A stretch of 64,000 nucleotides of DNA. Origin: Microstegium vimineum. Its lineage: Eukaryota > Streptophyta > Magnoliopsida > Poales > Poaceae. Positions within the stretch are counted from its first letter, which is position 1, and each line of letters begins with the position of its first letter. Where the stretch lies: the NCBI GenBank assembly GCA_022036555.1, contig CM039126.1, positions 32,449,925 to 32,513,924 of the forward strand, in the 5' to 3' direction. The notes under the pieces are model-generated. The model was given only the letters and a program-made list of their open reading frames with translations, was not told the DNA's origin and did not search any database. The translations under genes and the position numbers were made by a program. This document shows positions 13,111 through 23,771 of the stretch, piece after piece.

Positions 13111-13664
13111 TCACTCCTCATCATCGCTGCTGGAGATAACGGCGCAGCCAGCCCTGTGTGTAGTCTGTGTGAAGCGCTGACGGGCTGAACGATGAGGTGG
13201 TGGTGCAATGGTAGAAGTCCTTGCCTCATCCTGCTGCTGCTGCTGACGACGAGGTCTCCTGCCATACACACGGTCACAAGGAGCCCACTGAGAACTGTCC
13301 CACTGACCCTGCTCTCTGGTCTTATCATCATCACCCTTATCACTGGAAACTGACAAACGTGGCAAGTTAGGAAACATAGGAGGGGCCTCCACTGGTGCAA
13401 GCGTTGGGAGACCGACCAACTCCCTAGCTCCCCCGATAGCCTCTCTGTTCGCCACCTGCTCCTTATATGTGATCTGGGCCTGATATGTGCATGTGGTGAA
13501 AATGGCCTTGATCCATTCCCCAAACTTCTTCATTCTCCTCCCTCTCCTGGATCTGACATGAGAGCGAGAGCAAGAACGAGAAGCCTCAGGAATATCTCTC
13601 TGTCTCTAAAAAGTACCACCACCTGTATAAGGTGGAACTAGTCGAGCAGTAGCTGGTGGTGCAT

Positions 13665-15073
13665 TGTTGACATCCCTTATGACACTTAAGCCAGATTGTC
13701 ATCCCCAGCATGACAAAGAGATGTGGTATTGAAATATGCAATTGCTCTAAGTAAATATAAGTTGTTTCTGCAAGCACATAGATTATACCGATGTAGCATT
13801 TTAACCAGGAGTATTCCAGGTATCGTTATTTATATTTTTACCACTGGGAAGGGATACTAAGGAATAAATGAGAAATGAGTAATGAGTGTCACTGCATGTG
13901 TAACGGAGAGTTTTCATCTATCTCTCTCAATACAGGATAAGTGTCACATAAGATATAGATAATGAATGAATAGTGACAAAAGATAAATACTGATCAGCAT
14001 ATATGTAGCCACATACGATAATGATAAGCACCTCAACAGATATTCTAGAAAGTCATTAGCATAGAATATTTCCTAAGTCATTCTTAACTATACAATCTAG
14101 CATATTATGATTAGTGCAATTATACTTGGCAATCATAGCGAGATAAGAGATATTCATGTGTAGTGAGAATTACTAAGAAAGATGACAAACATAGCAATCA
14201 CTTCCCCGTAATAGTACTGCTCTGCCTTCCCTACAAACGGGAGGAGGACTACAAAGGACTCAACAGGACTGTCACTCCCGCGAACTACCTCACGATCCGG
14301 AATGTAGGGTACAATCACAAATAAATACGGTCTAGGCACCACGCCTACACAATATCTATCATTTACCCATAGCGCTGATGGATAAACATTATACGATCCT
14401 AAACATGCATATGATTCAGATCTAACTACGCCAAGCATATAATCATAATAAACTAAGAACAATATAATTGAGAACATAATCAAATAGAGTAAAGTCATAA
14501 ACAATATAATGAAGTAGAGCAAAGTCATATTCATAATATTGAAGAACAAATGATGAACAAGGAAGAATTAGAGAGAGAATTACCAATAATCCTCTTGACA
14601 GATCCGGAAACCAATGGAAAATTGACTCCTAGTTCTAATCCTATATAGCTATGCTAAACTAGAGATCTAGTTGATGTGGTGGCTCTAGGGCTTGATCTGG
14701 GACTTCTCCTCTTGAGATGGATAATGAATAATGAGAATTAGGTCTGAGGGGCTCTCTCCTCAGGGTTAGGGGCCTTCCTTATATAGCCTTCTCAAATGAA
14801 CGTCGACCGTCGGACCGCTCAACCTCTCATTTCTTCCCGCACCTTCTTTACCCTTCTAGATTGTTCTTTTTCCTGCGGATGATAATTATCTCTATGTAGA
14901 CCATACATGTGGGCCTTTCCTCCATATTTCCTAATATCCCCTTGTAGAAATAAACATTCACCAAAACTCGTGGAATTCTGTCAATATAAACCCTATTTCT
15001 AGGTGTTGGTTTCATATAGATCATTTTCCTTGTTTAGTTGACGGTTGGATTTGGTATTTAAGGACCGTCAACA
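13665..15073 (-). mobile_element. Solo LTR of a Gypsy element
   Basis: A 1409-bp insertion bounded by a 7-bp inverted end (tgttgac...gtcaaca), with flanks tgcat (13660-13664) and tgcac (15074-15078), a 5-bp target duplication with one change. On the minus strand it starts TGTTGACGGTCCTTAA, the same start as the LTR at 58835, and shares further phrases such as 'aaggcccacatgt' and 'catagagataattatca'. No internal domain or second LTR is present, so it is a solo LTR left by recombination. ORFs within it are chance. Confidence 0.85.
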
Positions 15074-16148
15074 TGCACCTCCTCTAGTCTTCTTGATCAC
15101 ACACATGGTGTGCTCACAATCCTTGGGAAAGATTCTCCCTGTGACCCTCTCTATCACAAACTAAAGGTAAGGAGCATATGGAAGCCTCCTGTTGGCATTA
15201 TCCAAAGCAGTAGCCAACTCAACCCAAACAAACCTCGGAATACTGAACCTCTCACCATTGGGAAACCGAGGAAGGACATTTGTGATATACCCATTAAGAT
15301 CAGTGACATTATCCTTGGGGTTGAGAGTCACCCTGATGAAGTTGTTCAAGATGTAGTAGAGGCTCCTGAGGTTTGTCCTAGACCAGTTAGGCTCTCGCTC
15401 AACCTGATCCTCCCACAAGAAACTCACAGACTATGGATCAGCTCTAGCATCCTGGTGGATACTAGGTAAAGCCCTATGATCACTGCCAAAGCCAAGTATG
15501 CGACAAAATGTGACATACTCACAACGGTAGTGGCAACCCTCTGTCATCCAGTGTATCTCATCTGCCTCCTGATCCCAAAAATAAGTAGCATGGAACTGAG
15601 CAAGAATCTCGGTGTTCCAATCATACCTAAAACTCATGAGGTCAGTCATCTGAAAGCGGTCACACACCCTGATGGCACCAGTCAACTGCATGTCCTGCCT
15701 ACTCTCAAGCTCTGGGAAATCAATGTACTGCATCTTGCAGATCTGCTTGCTGGCCTGACATAGATGGCGGTAGCATAGAAGTTGGAATGAAAGACATTCC
15801 AAAACCTGTAATCAATACCTCTCATTTTTGGCACTGTATAAGGATTGACAGATCTTGCCTCCTCTGTAGCCTTCCAGGCTCTAGAGTAGTCAGTGACAGC
15901 GTGTTGCACGGTATCTTGAGGTGTTGTAAGCAAAAACTCATCCTCCGTCTCCTGCATGTATCCATGATAGTACTCAGTGATGTACAGGGGTGTCTCTGGC
16001 CACTTAGGAATGGTGTAGCCTTCCATCTGATCTCTCTCTTCTTGCTCGAAGGCTGCATCTCTGTCAAATGGCATATGCATCTTCCCACTGGCCTTGCGAC
16101 TTGGCACCTTGACAACCCGCTTCCTCCTGCCACCGGCTGCACTTCCTT

Positions 16149-16428
16149 TGTAACACCCCGACCTAGGGCTTAATAGGATTAATAGGATACTCATACTAAT
16201 AAGTTGCAACTTCTTTTCCGGAAGCCCATCTGCAAAGAACTCGAAAGTTAAGCGTGCTTGGCCTAGAGCAATTTCGGAAGGGTGACCGACCGGGAAGTTC
16301 TTCCCGAGGGCACACGAGTGAGGATAAAGTGCGCCGAAAAGACTAGTGTTGGTCTGTGAGGACAGTCTATATCCTAGGAAAGCTATCACGCGTTAACGGG
16401 CCCGACCTCGTGGAGGCGAGACGTTACA
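16149..16428 (+). repeat. Cassandra left LTR
   Basis: 280 bp. The 5S-like part covers about 16237-16300, with the box A-like AGTTAAGCGTGCTTGG at 16246-16261. The box C-like sequence reads GAAGGGTGACC, one base away from the usual GATGGGTGACC. Confidence 0.9.
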
Positions 16429-16629
16429 AATGGTATCGGAGCCGACCCCTGCGGTTTCACGGGCGCGTGTGTCAGTTGCACAGGCATGGTGCGCATGCCT
16501 GGTGTGGATCCAGAGTGGTCACACAACATGGCACATGCGCTGGCACTGGGCACACGGACGTGGCCAAGAGGGGACGTTCCTGGCCTAGGGTTGACCGATG
16601 AGGACATCGGACTTCTAAAGGGGTGAGGA

Positions 16630-16909
16630 TGTAACACCCCGGCCTAGGGCTTAATAGGATTAATAGGATACTCATACCAATAAATTGCAACTTCTTTTCT
16701 GGAAGACCATCTGCAAAGAACTCGAAAGTTAAGCGTGCTTGGTCTAGAGCAATTTCGGATGGGTGACCGACCAGGAAGTTCTTCCCGAGGGCACACGAGT
16801 GAGGATAAAGTGCGCCGAAAAGACTAGTGTTGGTCTGTGAGGGCAGTCTATATCCTAGGAAAGCTATCACACGTTAACGGGCCCAGCCTCGTGGAGGCGA
16901 GACGTTACA
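16630..16909 (+). repeat. Cassandra right LTR
   Basis: 280 bp. The 5S-like part covers about 16717-16790, with box A-like AGTTAAGCGTGCTTGG and an unaltered box C-like GGATGGGTGACC at about 16757-16768. In this family these internal promoter boxes could in principle recruit RNA polymerase III; activity here is unknown. Confidence 0.9.
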
Positions 16910-16930
16910 TCCTTCACCATCGGGATTCAT

Positions 16931-18042
16931 CTATGCAACATATACGAAGACTAGATAAGAAACTGTATATGACAGTGTGTACATGAAATCAAAGACGGGG
17001 TTAAACAGAGGAAGAAATTTAGAGAAAACACCAAGTGGAAGCTTGCTATTTGAATCAGCAGAAGTAGGGCGGCACTGTTGCCCTTAGAAGCTTCACTGGA
17101 TTTTCTCCAGATTTCTTTCTCTGCCTAAATCCTGGTTTCAACAACTTCTACACCTTATCAAAATTTCAGAATCACAGTCTATCAAAATAGAATATGATGC
17201 CCTAGCTAAGGATATGAAGGGTAGAATATATTTAGGAACTAAAACTTTGAACTAAGGTACGAATTCAGCACATCTGGGCCTATTTTCTCTAGGAAACAGA
17301 GGCATAGCAGATAGATTCTGCTAGGGGCGGCACTGCCGCCCTGCCCTTGTTCACCCGAAAATAATGAATCCAAATCCACCAAATCCAAACCGTAATCCTA
17401 GTTCCAATCCCTTCATACACCTCCCAGAAACATGAATCCCCAACTAGAACCATCACATTGCATAGATCGAACAAAAACAGATTAGGTTAGGGTTTCACCT
17501 TGCTCCAAAAACGTTGGATTGAAGGGGAAAGAGGAGAGGGCTGCCTTCCACAAGCAGCACGTCCACCAATCTCGTAGAAAGACGATGGTGGAGGGTTGAG
17601 GAGCGGCAATGTCGGCCAAGGGGCGGCAATGGAGCTCCTAGGGCACCTCTATGGAAGAGAGGAGAGGTGAGGGAGGTTCTGGACGAAGAGGCAGTGGCGT
17701 GGTTGTGGGTATAAAGCAATGGATAGGTTTTATAAAGTCCCACGAGTCCACGAAAGATTCACCCGAATCTGCCCAAAGGACAGAGGGCGGCACTGCCGAC
17801 CTTAAAGGGCGGCACTATCGGCCTAGGTGAAAAACAGCTACTGGACTAAATCCAGTTGGACTGTTCTCTATATTAGATATGGACATATATGCCTAAGTAT
17901 CATGACCAGTAAGCATTCAACATTACAGACAATGGTCATGAGCCTTAGTTGGTATTTTGAAAACGTTTTGAAACACATAATTGAGGTTTTTCATAAAACT
18001 TTTCCTATGTCGCTAGGTTGACAAACAATGGTGTGCTAAATT
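16931..18042 (-). other. Non-coding region between pol and extra ORF of the Copia element
   Basis: About 1.1 kb without a supported ORF. It contains at least four copies of the GC-rich near-palindrome (about 17067-17084, 17324-17342, 17784-17802 and 17807-17824) and degenerate ones near 17601-17630. Confidence 0.7.
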
Positions 18043-19578
18043 TCAAACAAGGTTACGAGAGTCAAGTAAATTTAGCTCACTACACAAAGCACAAAACCTT
18101 GTCTCATCTAGAGGCTTAGTGAAGATATCGGCTAGTTGTTTTTCGGTGCTCACATGGCAAATTGCGATATCTCCTTTTAATTTGTGGTCTCTCAAGAAGT
18201 GATGACGGATGTCTATGTGTTTTGTTCTAGAGTGACTAATTGGGTTATTTGCAAGTTTAATGGCACTCTCGTTGTCACACAAGAGAGGTATCTTGGTGAA
18301 TTGACATCCGAAATCTTTTAAGGTTTGCCTCATCCAAAGTAGTTGAGCACAACAAGCACCGGCTGCAACATACTCGGCCTCAGCGGTGGAAAGGGCTACA
18401 CAATTTTTCTTTTTAGAACCCCAAGACACTAGGGACCGTCCAAGGAATTGACACGTCCCCGAAGTGCTTTTTCGGTCTACCTTGCAACCGGCATAATCGG
18501 AATCCGAATAGCCAAGTAGATCGAACTTGGAGCCCTTAGGATACCACAAGCCAAGGTTAGGAGTGTGTACTAAATATCTCAAGATTCTCTTAACCGCCAC
18601 CAGGTGGCACTCTTTCAGGTTAGTTTGAAATCTAGCACACATGCACACACTAAGCATTATGTCTGGCCTAGATGCACAAAGGTAAAGTAGAGAGACAATC
18701 ATAGAACGATATACCTTTAGGTCCATGGCTTTCCCTTCTACATCAAGATCAAGATGTCCATTGGTTGGCATGGGAGTTTTGATAGGCTTGGCATTCACCA
18801 TGTAAAACTTCTTTAGCATATCTTGGGTGTACTTTGCTTGGCATAGAAAAGTCCCTTCCTTCAATTGCTTGATTTGAAAACCAAGGAATAACTTGAGCTC
18901 ACCCATCATGGACATCTCAAACCTCTTAGTCATATTCCTACTAAACTCTTCACAAAATGAAATATTAGTACTACCAAATATTATGTCATCGACATATATT
19001 TGGCACACAAAGATATCTTTATTAAGCTTGTGAGTAAAGAGAGTAGGATCGACTTTGCCTATTTCAAAGCCTTGCTTGAGCAAGAATTCCTTAAGGCATT
19101 CATACCATGCTCTTGGTGCTTGCTTAAGCCCATAGAGCGTCTTTTGGAGTTGGAAGACATGGTTGGGGAACTTGGGGTCTTCAAAACTGGGTGGCTGCTC
19201 AACATAAACCAACTCTTGTATTGGGCCATTGAGCAATGCACTCTTGACATCCATTTGATATAACTTGAAGTCATGATGGGCAGCGAAGGCTAGAAGCATC
19301 CGAATTGCTTCAAGTCTTGCCACCAGTGCATAGGTTTCTTCAAAGTCCAAGCCCTCTACTTGAGTGAACCCTTGAGCCACCAATCTTGCCTTGTTCCTTG
19401 TCACCACACCATTCTCATCTTGCTTGTTGCGGAATACCCATTTGGTGCCTATCACATTGGTCTTGGGTCTTTCCACCAAAGTCCACACTTGATTCCTCTC
19501 AAAGTTGTTTAGCTCTTCTTGCATAGCCATAATCCAATCCGGGCCATCAAGTGCTTGATCTACCTTCAAGGGTTCCAA
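18043..19578 (-). CDS. Copia reverse transcriptase-RNase H, open reading frame intact
   Basis: A 511-codon open frame, the only long intact piece of pol. The RT domain (RVT_2 type) runs from about residue 25 to 270, with the [18 protein letters not shown] and [13 protein letters not shown] blocks and the catalytic YVDD at about 195-198. The RNase H part begins near residue 355 with [18 protein letters not shown], followed by ALSTAEAEY and LLCDNESAI. It would copy the element's RNA into cDNA and degrade the template. The upstream linker (19566-20174) is joined by a frame change, so the polyprotein is no longer continuous. [11 protein letters not shown] block, where TYAPVARLEA is usual, is a minor departure. 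Confidence 0.93.
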   Translation of the reverse strand: MEPLKVDQALDGPDWIMAMQEELNNFERNQVWTLVERPKTNVIGTKWVFRNKQDENGVVTRNKARLVAQGFTQVEGLDFEETYALVARLEAIRMLLAFAAHHDFKLYQMDVKSALLNGPIQELVYVEQPPSFEDPKFPNHVFQLQKTLYGLKQAPRAWYECLKEFLLKQGFEIGKVDPTLFTHKLNKDIFVCQIYVDDIIFGSTNISFCEEFSRNMTKRFEMSMMGELKLFLGFQIKQLKEGTFLCQAKYTQDMLKKFYMVNAKPIKTPMPTNGHLDLDVEGKAMDLKVYRSMIVSLLYLCASRPDIMLSVCMCARFQTNLKECHLVAVKRILRYLVHTPNLGLWYPKGSKFDLLGYSDSDYAGCKVDRKSTSGTCQFLGRSLVSWGSKKKNCVALSTAEAEYVAAGACCAQLLWMRQTLKDFGCQFTKIPLLCDNESAIKLANNPISHSRTKHIDIRHHFLRDHKLKGDIAICHVSTEKQLADIFTKPLDETRFCALCSELNLLDSRNLV

Positions 19579-20174
19579 GGAGGAAACAAACGAGTAATAT
19601 CAAAAAAAATTCCAAGAATGTTGTCAACGGGGTGATCCCGTTGTATAGTTTGGTGTAGTCTTGGGTGTTCAACACCTCCTTGATCTTCTGCTGCACTAGT
19701 ATTTTGTTCTTGTTCAAATATAGGCTCTAGGTTAAGCCCTTGAGGGGATGAAATGCTTGCCGGGCTGCCTGCTGCTGGTTCATTGGGAGCGGCACTGCCG
19801 GCCCTAGGGGCGGCACTGCTGCCCTGCTGAACAGCAGCAGGTGTGTGTTGTTGTTGGTTGTTGAGTATCACAGCGGAATCTTGTGCAGCAACACCTTGAG
19901 GCTCCTCATGATCAGCATCTTCTTCTTCTAATGGCCTAATTTCTCCTATGGCCAAGTCCTTGATTGCTTCATATGGTGGATCCTCCTTTCCTACAACACT
20001 TGCATTAACTTGCTCCATTTGAGAGCCATTAGATTCATCAAATGTCACATCTATCGTGATCTCAACTCTACCAACGATTTGATTGAAAATACGATAGGCA
20101 TGCTCATTTGTCAACTTTAGGTGCAAACTTAGAGGTTTTGGGCCTTTTGTTGAGAATGAAAACTTTGCACCCAA
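19566..20174 (-). pseudogene. Linker between integrase and RT of the Copia polyprotein
   Basis: About 200 codons, rich in Gln, Ala, Pro and acidic residues, typical of the variable linker after the integrase core in Copia polyproteins. It contains two copies of the GC-rich near-palindrome (19789-19804 and 19808-19824), translated as SSAAPRAGSAAP. Frame changes at both ends separate it from the integrase and RT frames. Confidence 0.7.
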
Positions 20175-21102
20175 AAACTCTAAAGTAAGACACCTTTGGT
20201 TTGTTACCGGTTAGGAGTTCATAGGAAGTCTTCTTAAGCTTCTTGTGTAGGTAGAGACGGTTGATGGCATGACAAGCTGTGTTGATTGCTTCACACCAAA
20301 AGATATCCGGAGTCTTATATTCATCAAGCATTGTCCTTGCCATGTCAATGAGAGTCCTATTCTTCCTCTCTACTACACCATTTTGTTGAGGGGTGTAAGG
20401 AGCTGAAAACTCATGTTTGATGCCCTCATCATCAAGAAACTCTTCCACCATGGTGTTCTTGAACTCGGTCCCATCATCACTTCTCACTTTCTTGATTGGG
20501 AGACCAAATTCCTTTTCAGCTCTTCTCACAAAGGTTTTCACCTTGTCTTGTACCTGAGACTTATCATAAACAAAGAACACCCAAGTGAAACGGGAATAAT
20601 CATCAAAAATTACTAATCCATATTTGTTACCCCCGATACTTATGTAGGCAATCAGTCCAAAGATATCGATATGAATCAACTCCAAGGGTTGAGTGGTGGT
20701 CCTGATGCTCTTTGGTGGGTGAGGTACATCTACTTGCTTTCCGGCTTGGCAAGCTCCACATATCCTATCTTTCTCAAAATGAACATTTGTTAGTCCAAGG
20801 ATGTGTTCATTCTTTAAGAGTTTGTCCAAGTTTCTCATCCCAACATGGGCTAGTCAGCGATGCCATAGCCAACCCATGCTAGATTTTGCCACTAAACAAG
20901 TCTCAAGCTTAGCCTTACTTTTGTTGAAATCAACTAGGTAAAGCTTGCCCTTCAAACGACCCGTAAAGACAATAGAGGAATCCTCAAAGCAAGATTTCAA
21001 ACTTGAGCAAGATGCTTGAGCCCTTGATTGATATGAATACCTATTTGGGGTGACCCAGATAGTTTCCTTTGGCTTCTGCACCTCATTCTTCACCTTATAC
21101 AC
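20104..21102 (-). pseudogene. Copia GAG-pre-integrase and integrase core, with stop
   Basis: From about 21102 the frame shows KGKLYLVDF and WLWHR, then an in-frame TGA, then LAHVGMRNLDKLLKN, the GAG-pre-integrase zinc-binding region with GACQAGKQ. The core follows: first Asp in IHIDIFG, second in RSDDGTEF, and Glu in NGVVERKN, so the D,D,E triad is present. The aspartic protease domain expected upstream of FKGRLKGKLYLVDF-like sequence is missing: an IWVTPNRYS segment is joined to it after only about 25 residues. Confidence 0.85.
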
Positions 21103-22137
21103 CTCTTTTGTGTGCTTGCTGTGGGCAGTGGAATCATAGGTGGCCCTCCCTTTTCTGCGGGGAGCGGCACTGCCGCCCTTGGGTGGCTGTGCTGCTCAGG
21201 GTGAGGCTTGTGCCACTGACTGTGTAGGCCTTTCTGTACCTATTCTCCCACTGCTCACAAACTGAATACATTCAATTCCTTTGACAACCTTTCTTCCATT
21301 CTCTTTGCCTCCACGATTGAGGCCAAGTCCATCTTTGATGAAAGGATGTCTTCCATCTTTGAATTGTGGCTTCTTTGGTTGATCAACTTTGCCACTTGTT
21401 GGTTTCTTATCATCATTGCACTTTTCATTTAGCAAAGCATTGAGCCTAGCAATCTCCTTATTCATTGCTTCCATATTGGCAAAGTTAGTGGAATAAGCAT
21501 TTATATCAATTTCAAAACATCTTCCACAACCTTGGCTAGTGGAGGGAATAGAGGTATCCTTTAAGGTAGAGGACTATGGGTTGCTCTCCCAAAGAAGGTT
21601 ATATTGCAACTCCATTTCTTTGTGCTTTTCATCCAAGACACAATACTTTTCATGGAGTGAAATATTTTCCTTCTTAGTGAGAGCATGATCTCCTTGCTCT
21701 TTGGCCAAGGCCTTTTGCAAGGATTTCACCTCACTTCTCTCTTCCTTAAGAGCTTCCTTGTTGGCCATATACATTTTTTTCAAGATCATCAAGATCACTC
21801 TCTCTATTGTCCAACTCTACTTGGATTCCCTCTAATTCCTCCTTTAGCTTAGTGATTATTAGTGTGATTTTAGGATTTAGGTTCTTTATGATTTCATCCA
21901 TTTCTTCATCACTAGAACCTTCATCACAAGAGGTGTCACTAATATCACTACTAGAAGCATCATGAGAGGGATGAAGGGGTTTGGCTTTTGATTTTACCTT
22001 CTCACCCTTTGCCATAAGGCAAATGTGAGGGGAGTACTGGTCATCATCATCACTCATGTTGTTGAAGAGCTTCGGTGTAGAGGATGGCTCTTGGATAGCA
22101 ATGGTTGCAAGCTTCTCATCCTCATCACTTTGGCTTT
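21103..22137 (-). pseudogene. Copia gag-pol linker with coiled-coil, several frames
   Basis: Pieces at 21196-21474, 21574-21798 and 21746-22137 read as acidic and Lys/Glu-rich, heptad-like sequence (LKEELEGIQVELDNRESDLDDLEK and similar) in different frames. This is the coiled-coil region after the zinc knuckle in Sirevirus gag. One GC-rich near-palindrome lies at 21161-21180. Multiple frameshifts show decay. Confidence 0.7.
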
Positions 22138-23723
22138 CTAGTGATGAATCCCACTCATGGCCGATGTGGGCTTCACCCACTTGCTTGAACCTTCTCTTGT
22201 TCTCAAACTTGCCATCTTGTCTCTCTTTCTTGTGGAAGCATTTTTCTTCTCATTTGGGCACTTAGCAATAAAGTGCTCGGTGCTCCTACAATTGTAGCAA
22301 GTTATCTTCTTATTGCTAGGGAATCTTCTTTTCACAAACTTGTACCCATTTTGCTTCAAGCCTTTGTTGTACTTCTTGATGAAGAGAGCCATATCTTTGA
22401 TCTCTTCAAAATCAGCCCCATCATCTTCATCATCACTTGAGGAGGAAGTGGAGTCATCTTCTTGTTGCACTTACTTCATTTTCTTGGGCTTGCTTGTAGA
22501 TGCTTGCTTGCTGCCCTCTTTCTTGCTTGGGAAGCTCTTCTTGGTTACCTTGCTTGATTGAGAGCCACATCCTTGATCTTCATGCCATCAAGCTTTGATT
22601 GCAACTCTCCAAGCTTTCTTCTTTCATTTGCTTCCTCTCTTTGCATGTCAAAGGTCAACAATCTTCCAAGCACATCATTTGGAGTGAAGTGCTCAAACTT
22701 CTTCTTATCTCTAATCAAGGTGACCACGGTCTCATTCCTTAGTGAGTAAGCTTCTAACATGATTTTCACCACCTTGTGATCATCAAGCTCCTCACAACCA
22801 TATCCTCTAATCTTGCCAACCATGGTCATCAACTGGTCAAACATCTCTTGTGGACCTTCACCATCCACAATCACAAACCTATTGAGCTTGGCCATCATCA
22901 AATCAATCTTTGCCTTTCTCACCTTATCTACACCTTCATGAGCTAGGTGTAGGGTGTCCCAAATTTGCTTGGCCACATCCACATTCATCACTCTATTGTA
23001 CTCATTTCCATCCAAAGCACTAAGGAGGATGCTAGTGGCTTGAGCATTGAGATGGACAACAATCATCTCTTCATGTGTTGGCTCTTCGGGATCCTCCGGC
23101 ACCTGCACACCCTTCACAACAATCTCCCAAAGACCGGGGTGAAGACCAATAAGGTAAGCCTTCATCAAATGCTTCCACTTAGCAAAGTTAGTCCCATCGA
23201 AATGAGGTAACTTGCCGGTGGGAACATTTAAAAAAGATTTACGGTCACAGTTAGTCAAATAAGAATAGTTGAAGGATACGGCGAAGTACTTATTCTTGTT
23301 GTTGCTGCTGCCATCATCCTTCTCCTTCTTCTTCTTTCCACCCTTGGAGTTGCAGTAGGATGCATCATCATCACCATCATCCGAGCTACTTGATAGCTCA
23401 CTAGATGAAGCATCCTTGGCCTTCTTTTCCTCCTTCTTTGCTCTTGCTGCCCTTCTCTTGACTCTTTCTTCTCTCTTGAGTCTTCTCTCTTCTTTTCTTT
23501 CCTTCTTCTCTTGCTTTCTTTTCTCTTCTCTTTTCTTTTCTCTAAGTGCTCTTCTTTCTTTCTTTGCTTGTAACTTGTCCTCGTCGGTGGGCTTGGCAGC
23601 GGGAAGTGAGGAGTAGCTAGAGCCGGATAGCTCGCTGCTACTCACATCTTCCAGTACCACCTTGTCCGCTGCCTCACCACCTTTTGCCCCCCCCCCCCCC
23701 CCGGAACCTTGACCCGTTTCCAT
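22138..23723 (-). pseudogene. Copia gag with UBN2-type domain and CCHC zinc knuckle, frameshifted
   Basis: Starts with METGQG and a polyglycine run encoded by a 16-base G tract (C at 23687-23702 on plus). A Lys/Glu/Arg-rich coiled-coil follows, then a gag domain (GKLPHFDGTNFAKWKHLMKA and onward, UBN2-like), open to 22545. A frame change near 22550 and a stop just after KPKKMK precede a second segment with the zinc knuckle CYNCRSTEHFIAKC (C-X2-C-X4-H-X4-C). Gag would package the RNA into particles. The position directly after the PBS and the start context fix the ATG at 23723. Confidence 0.88.
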
Positions 23724-23757
23724 ACTTCACACGGTGAAGCGTATACGAAGTATCCAA

Positions 23758-23769
23758 GCTCTGATACCA
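23758..23769 (-). other. Primer-binding site of the Copia element (initiator tRNA-Met type)
   Basis: On the minus strand it reads TGGTATCAGAGC, two bases after the 5' LTR end. This is the standard plant Copia PBS complementary to the 3' end of initiator tRNA-Met, and it confirms minus orientation. Confidence 0.93.
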
Positions 23770-23771
23770 CT

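Larger units (their letters stand above)
16149..16909 (+). mobile_element. Cassandra TRIM retrotransposon carrying 5S rRNA-like LTRs
   Basis: A 761-bp element with two 280-bp LTRs (16149-16428 and 16630-16909), each starting tgtaacacccc and ending gacgttaca. It is flanked by a perfect 5-bp target duplication TCCTT (16144-16148 and 16910-16914). A PBS-like tggtatcggagc (16431-16442, one mismatch to the initiator tRNA-Met PBS) follows the left LTR, and a purine-rich stretch precedes the right LTR. No coding capacity. Both LTRs contain a segment matching the 3' part of plant 5S rRNA, which is the hallmark of the Cassandra family. By eye the LTRs differ at about 12 of 280 positions. It sits in the first codons of the extra ORF of the Copia element. 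Confidence 0.95.
13111..16930 (-). pseudogene. Extra 3' ORF of the Copia element (env-like / plant transposon domain), broken
   Basis: Reading from an ATG at 16930 on the minus strand, five to six codons are followed by the Cassandra insertion (16149-16909), after which the frame resumes with a basic stretch (GGRRKRVVKVPSRK). A central part contains FWNVFHSNFYATAIY and HWMTEGCHYRCEYVTFCRILGF, which resemble the 'putative plant transposon protein' domain found downstream of pol in several plant LTR elements. A frame change near 15760, a stop near 15431 and the solo LTR (13665-15073) break it further. The last part (13111-13533) is Gln-rich and ends in an acidic SSSDDEE tail. Without the two insertions it would span roughly 1.6 kb. 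An envelope role is only a label used for such ORFs; I see no convincing signal peptide. Confidence 0.65.

Noticed and set aside
14154..14549. 131-codon minus-strand ORF rich in Met/Tyr/Phe/Leu
   Set aside because: It lies wholly within the Gypsy solo LTR and has no domain; chance in AT-rich DNA.
16237..16300. 5S rRNA gene
   Set aside because: The match is to the 3' part of 5S only and lies in LTRs flanked by a target duplication; it is Cassandra sequence, not a 5S locus.
22558..23616. Plus-strand ORFs rich in Ser/Leu/Phe opposite gag
   Set aside because: They are the complement of the Lys/Glu-rich coiled-coil coding sequence of gag; shadows.
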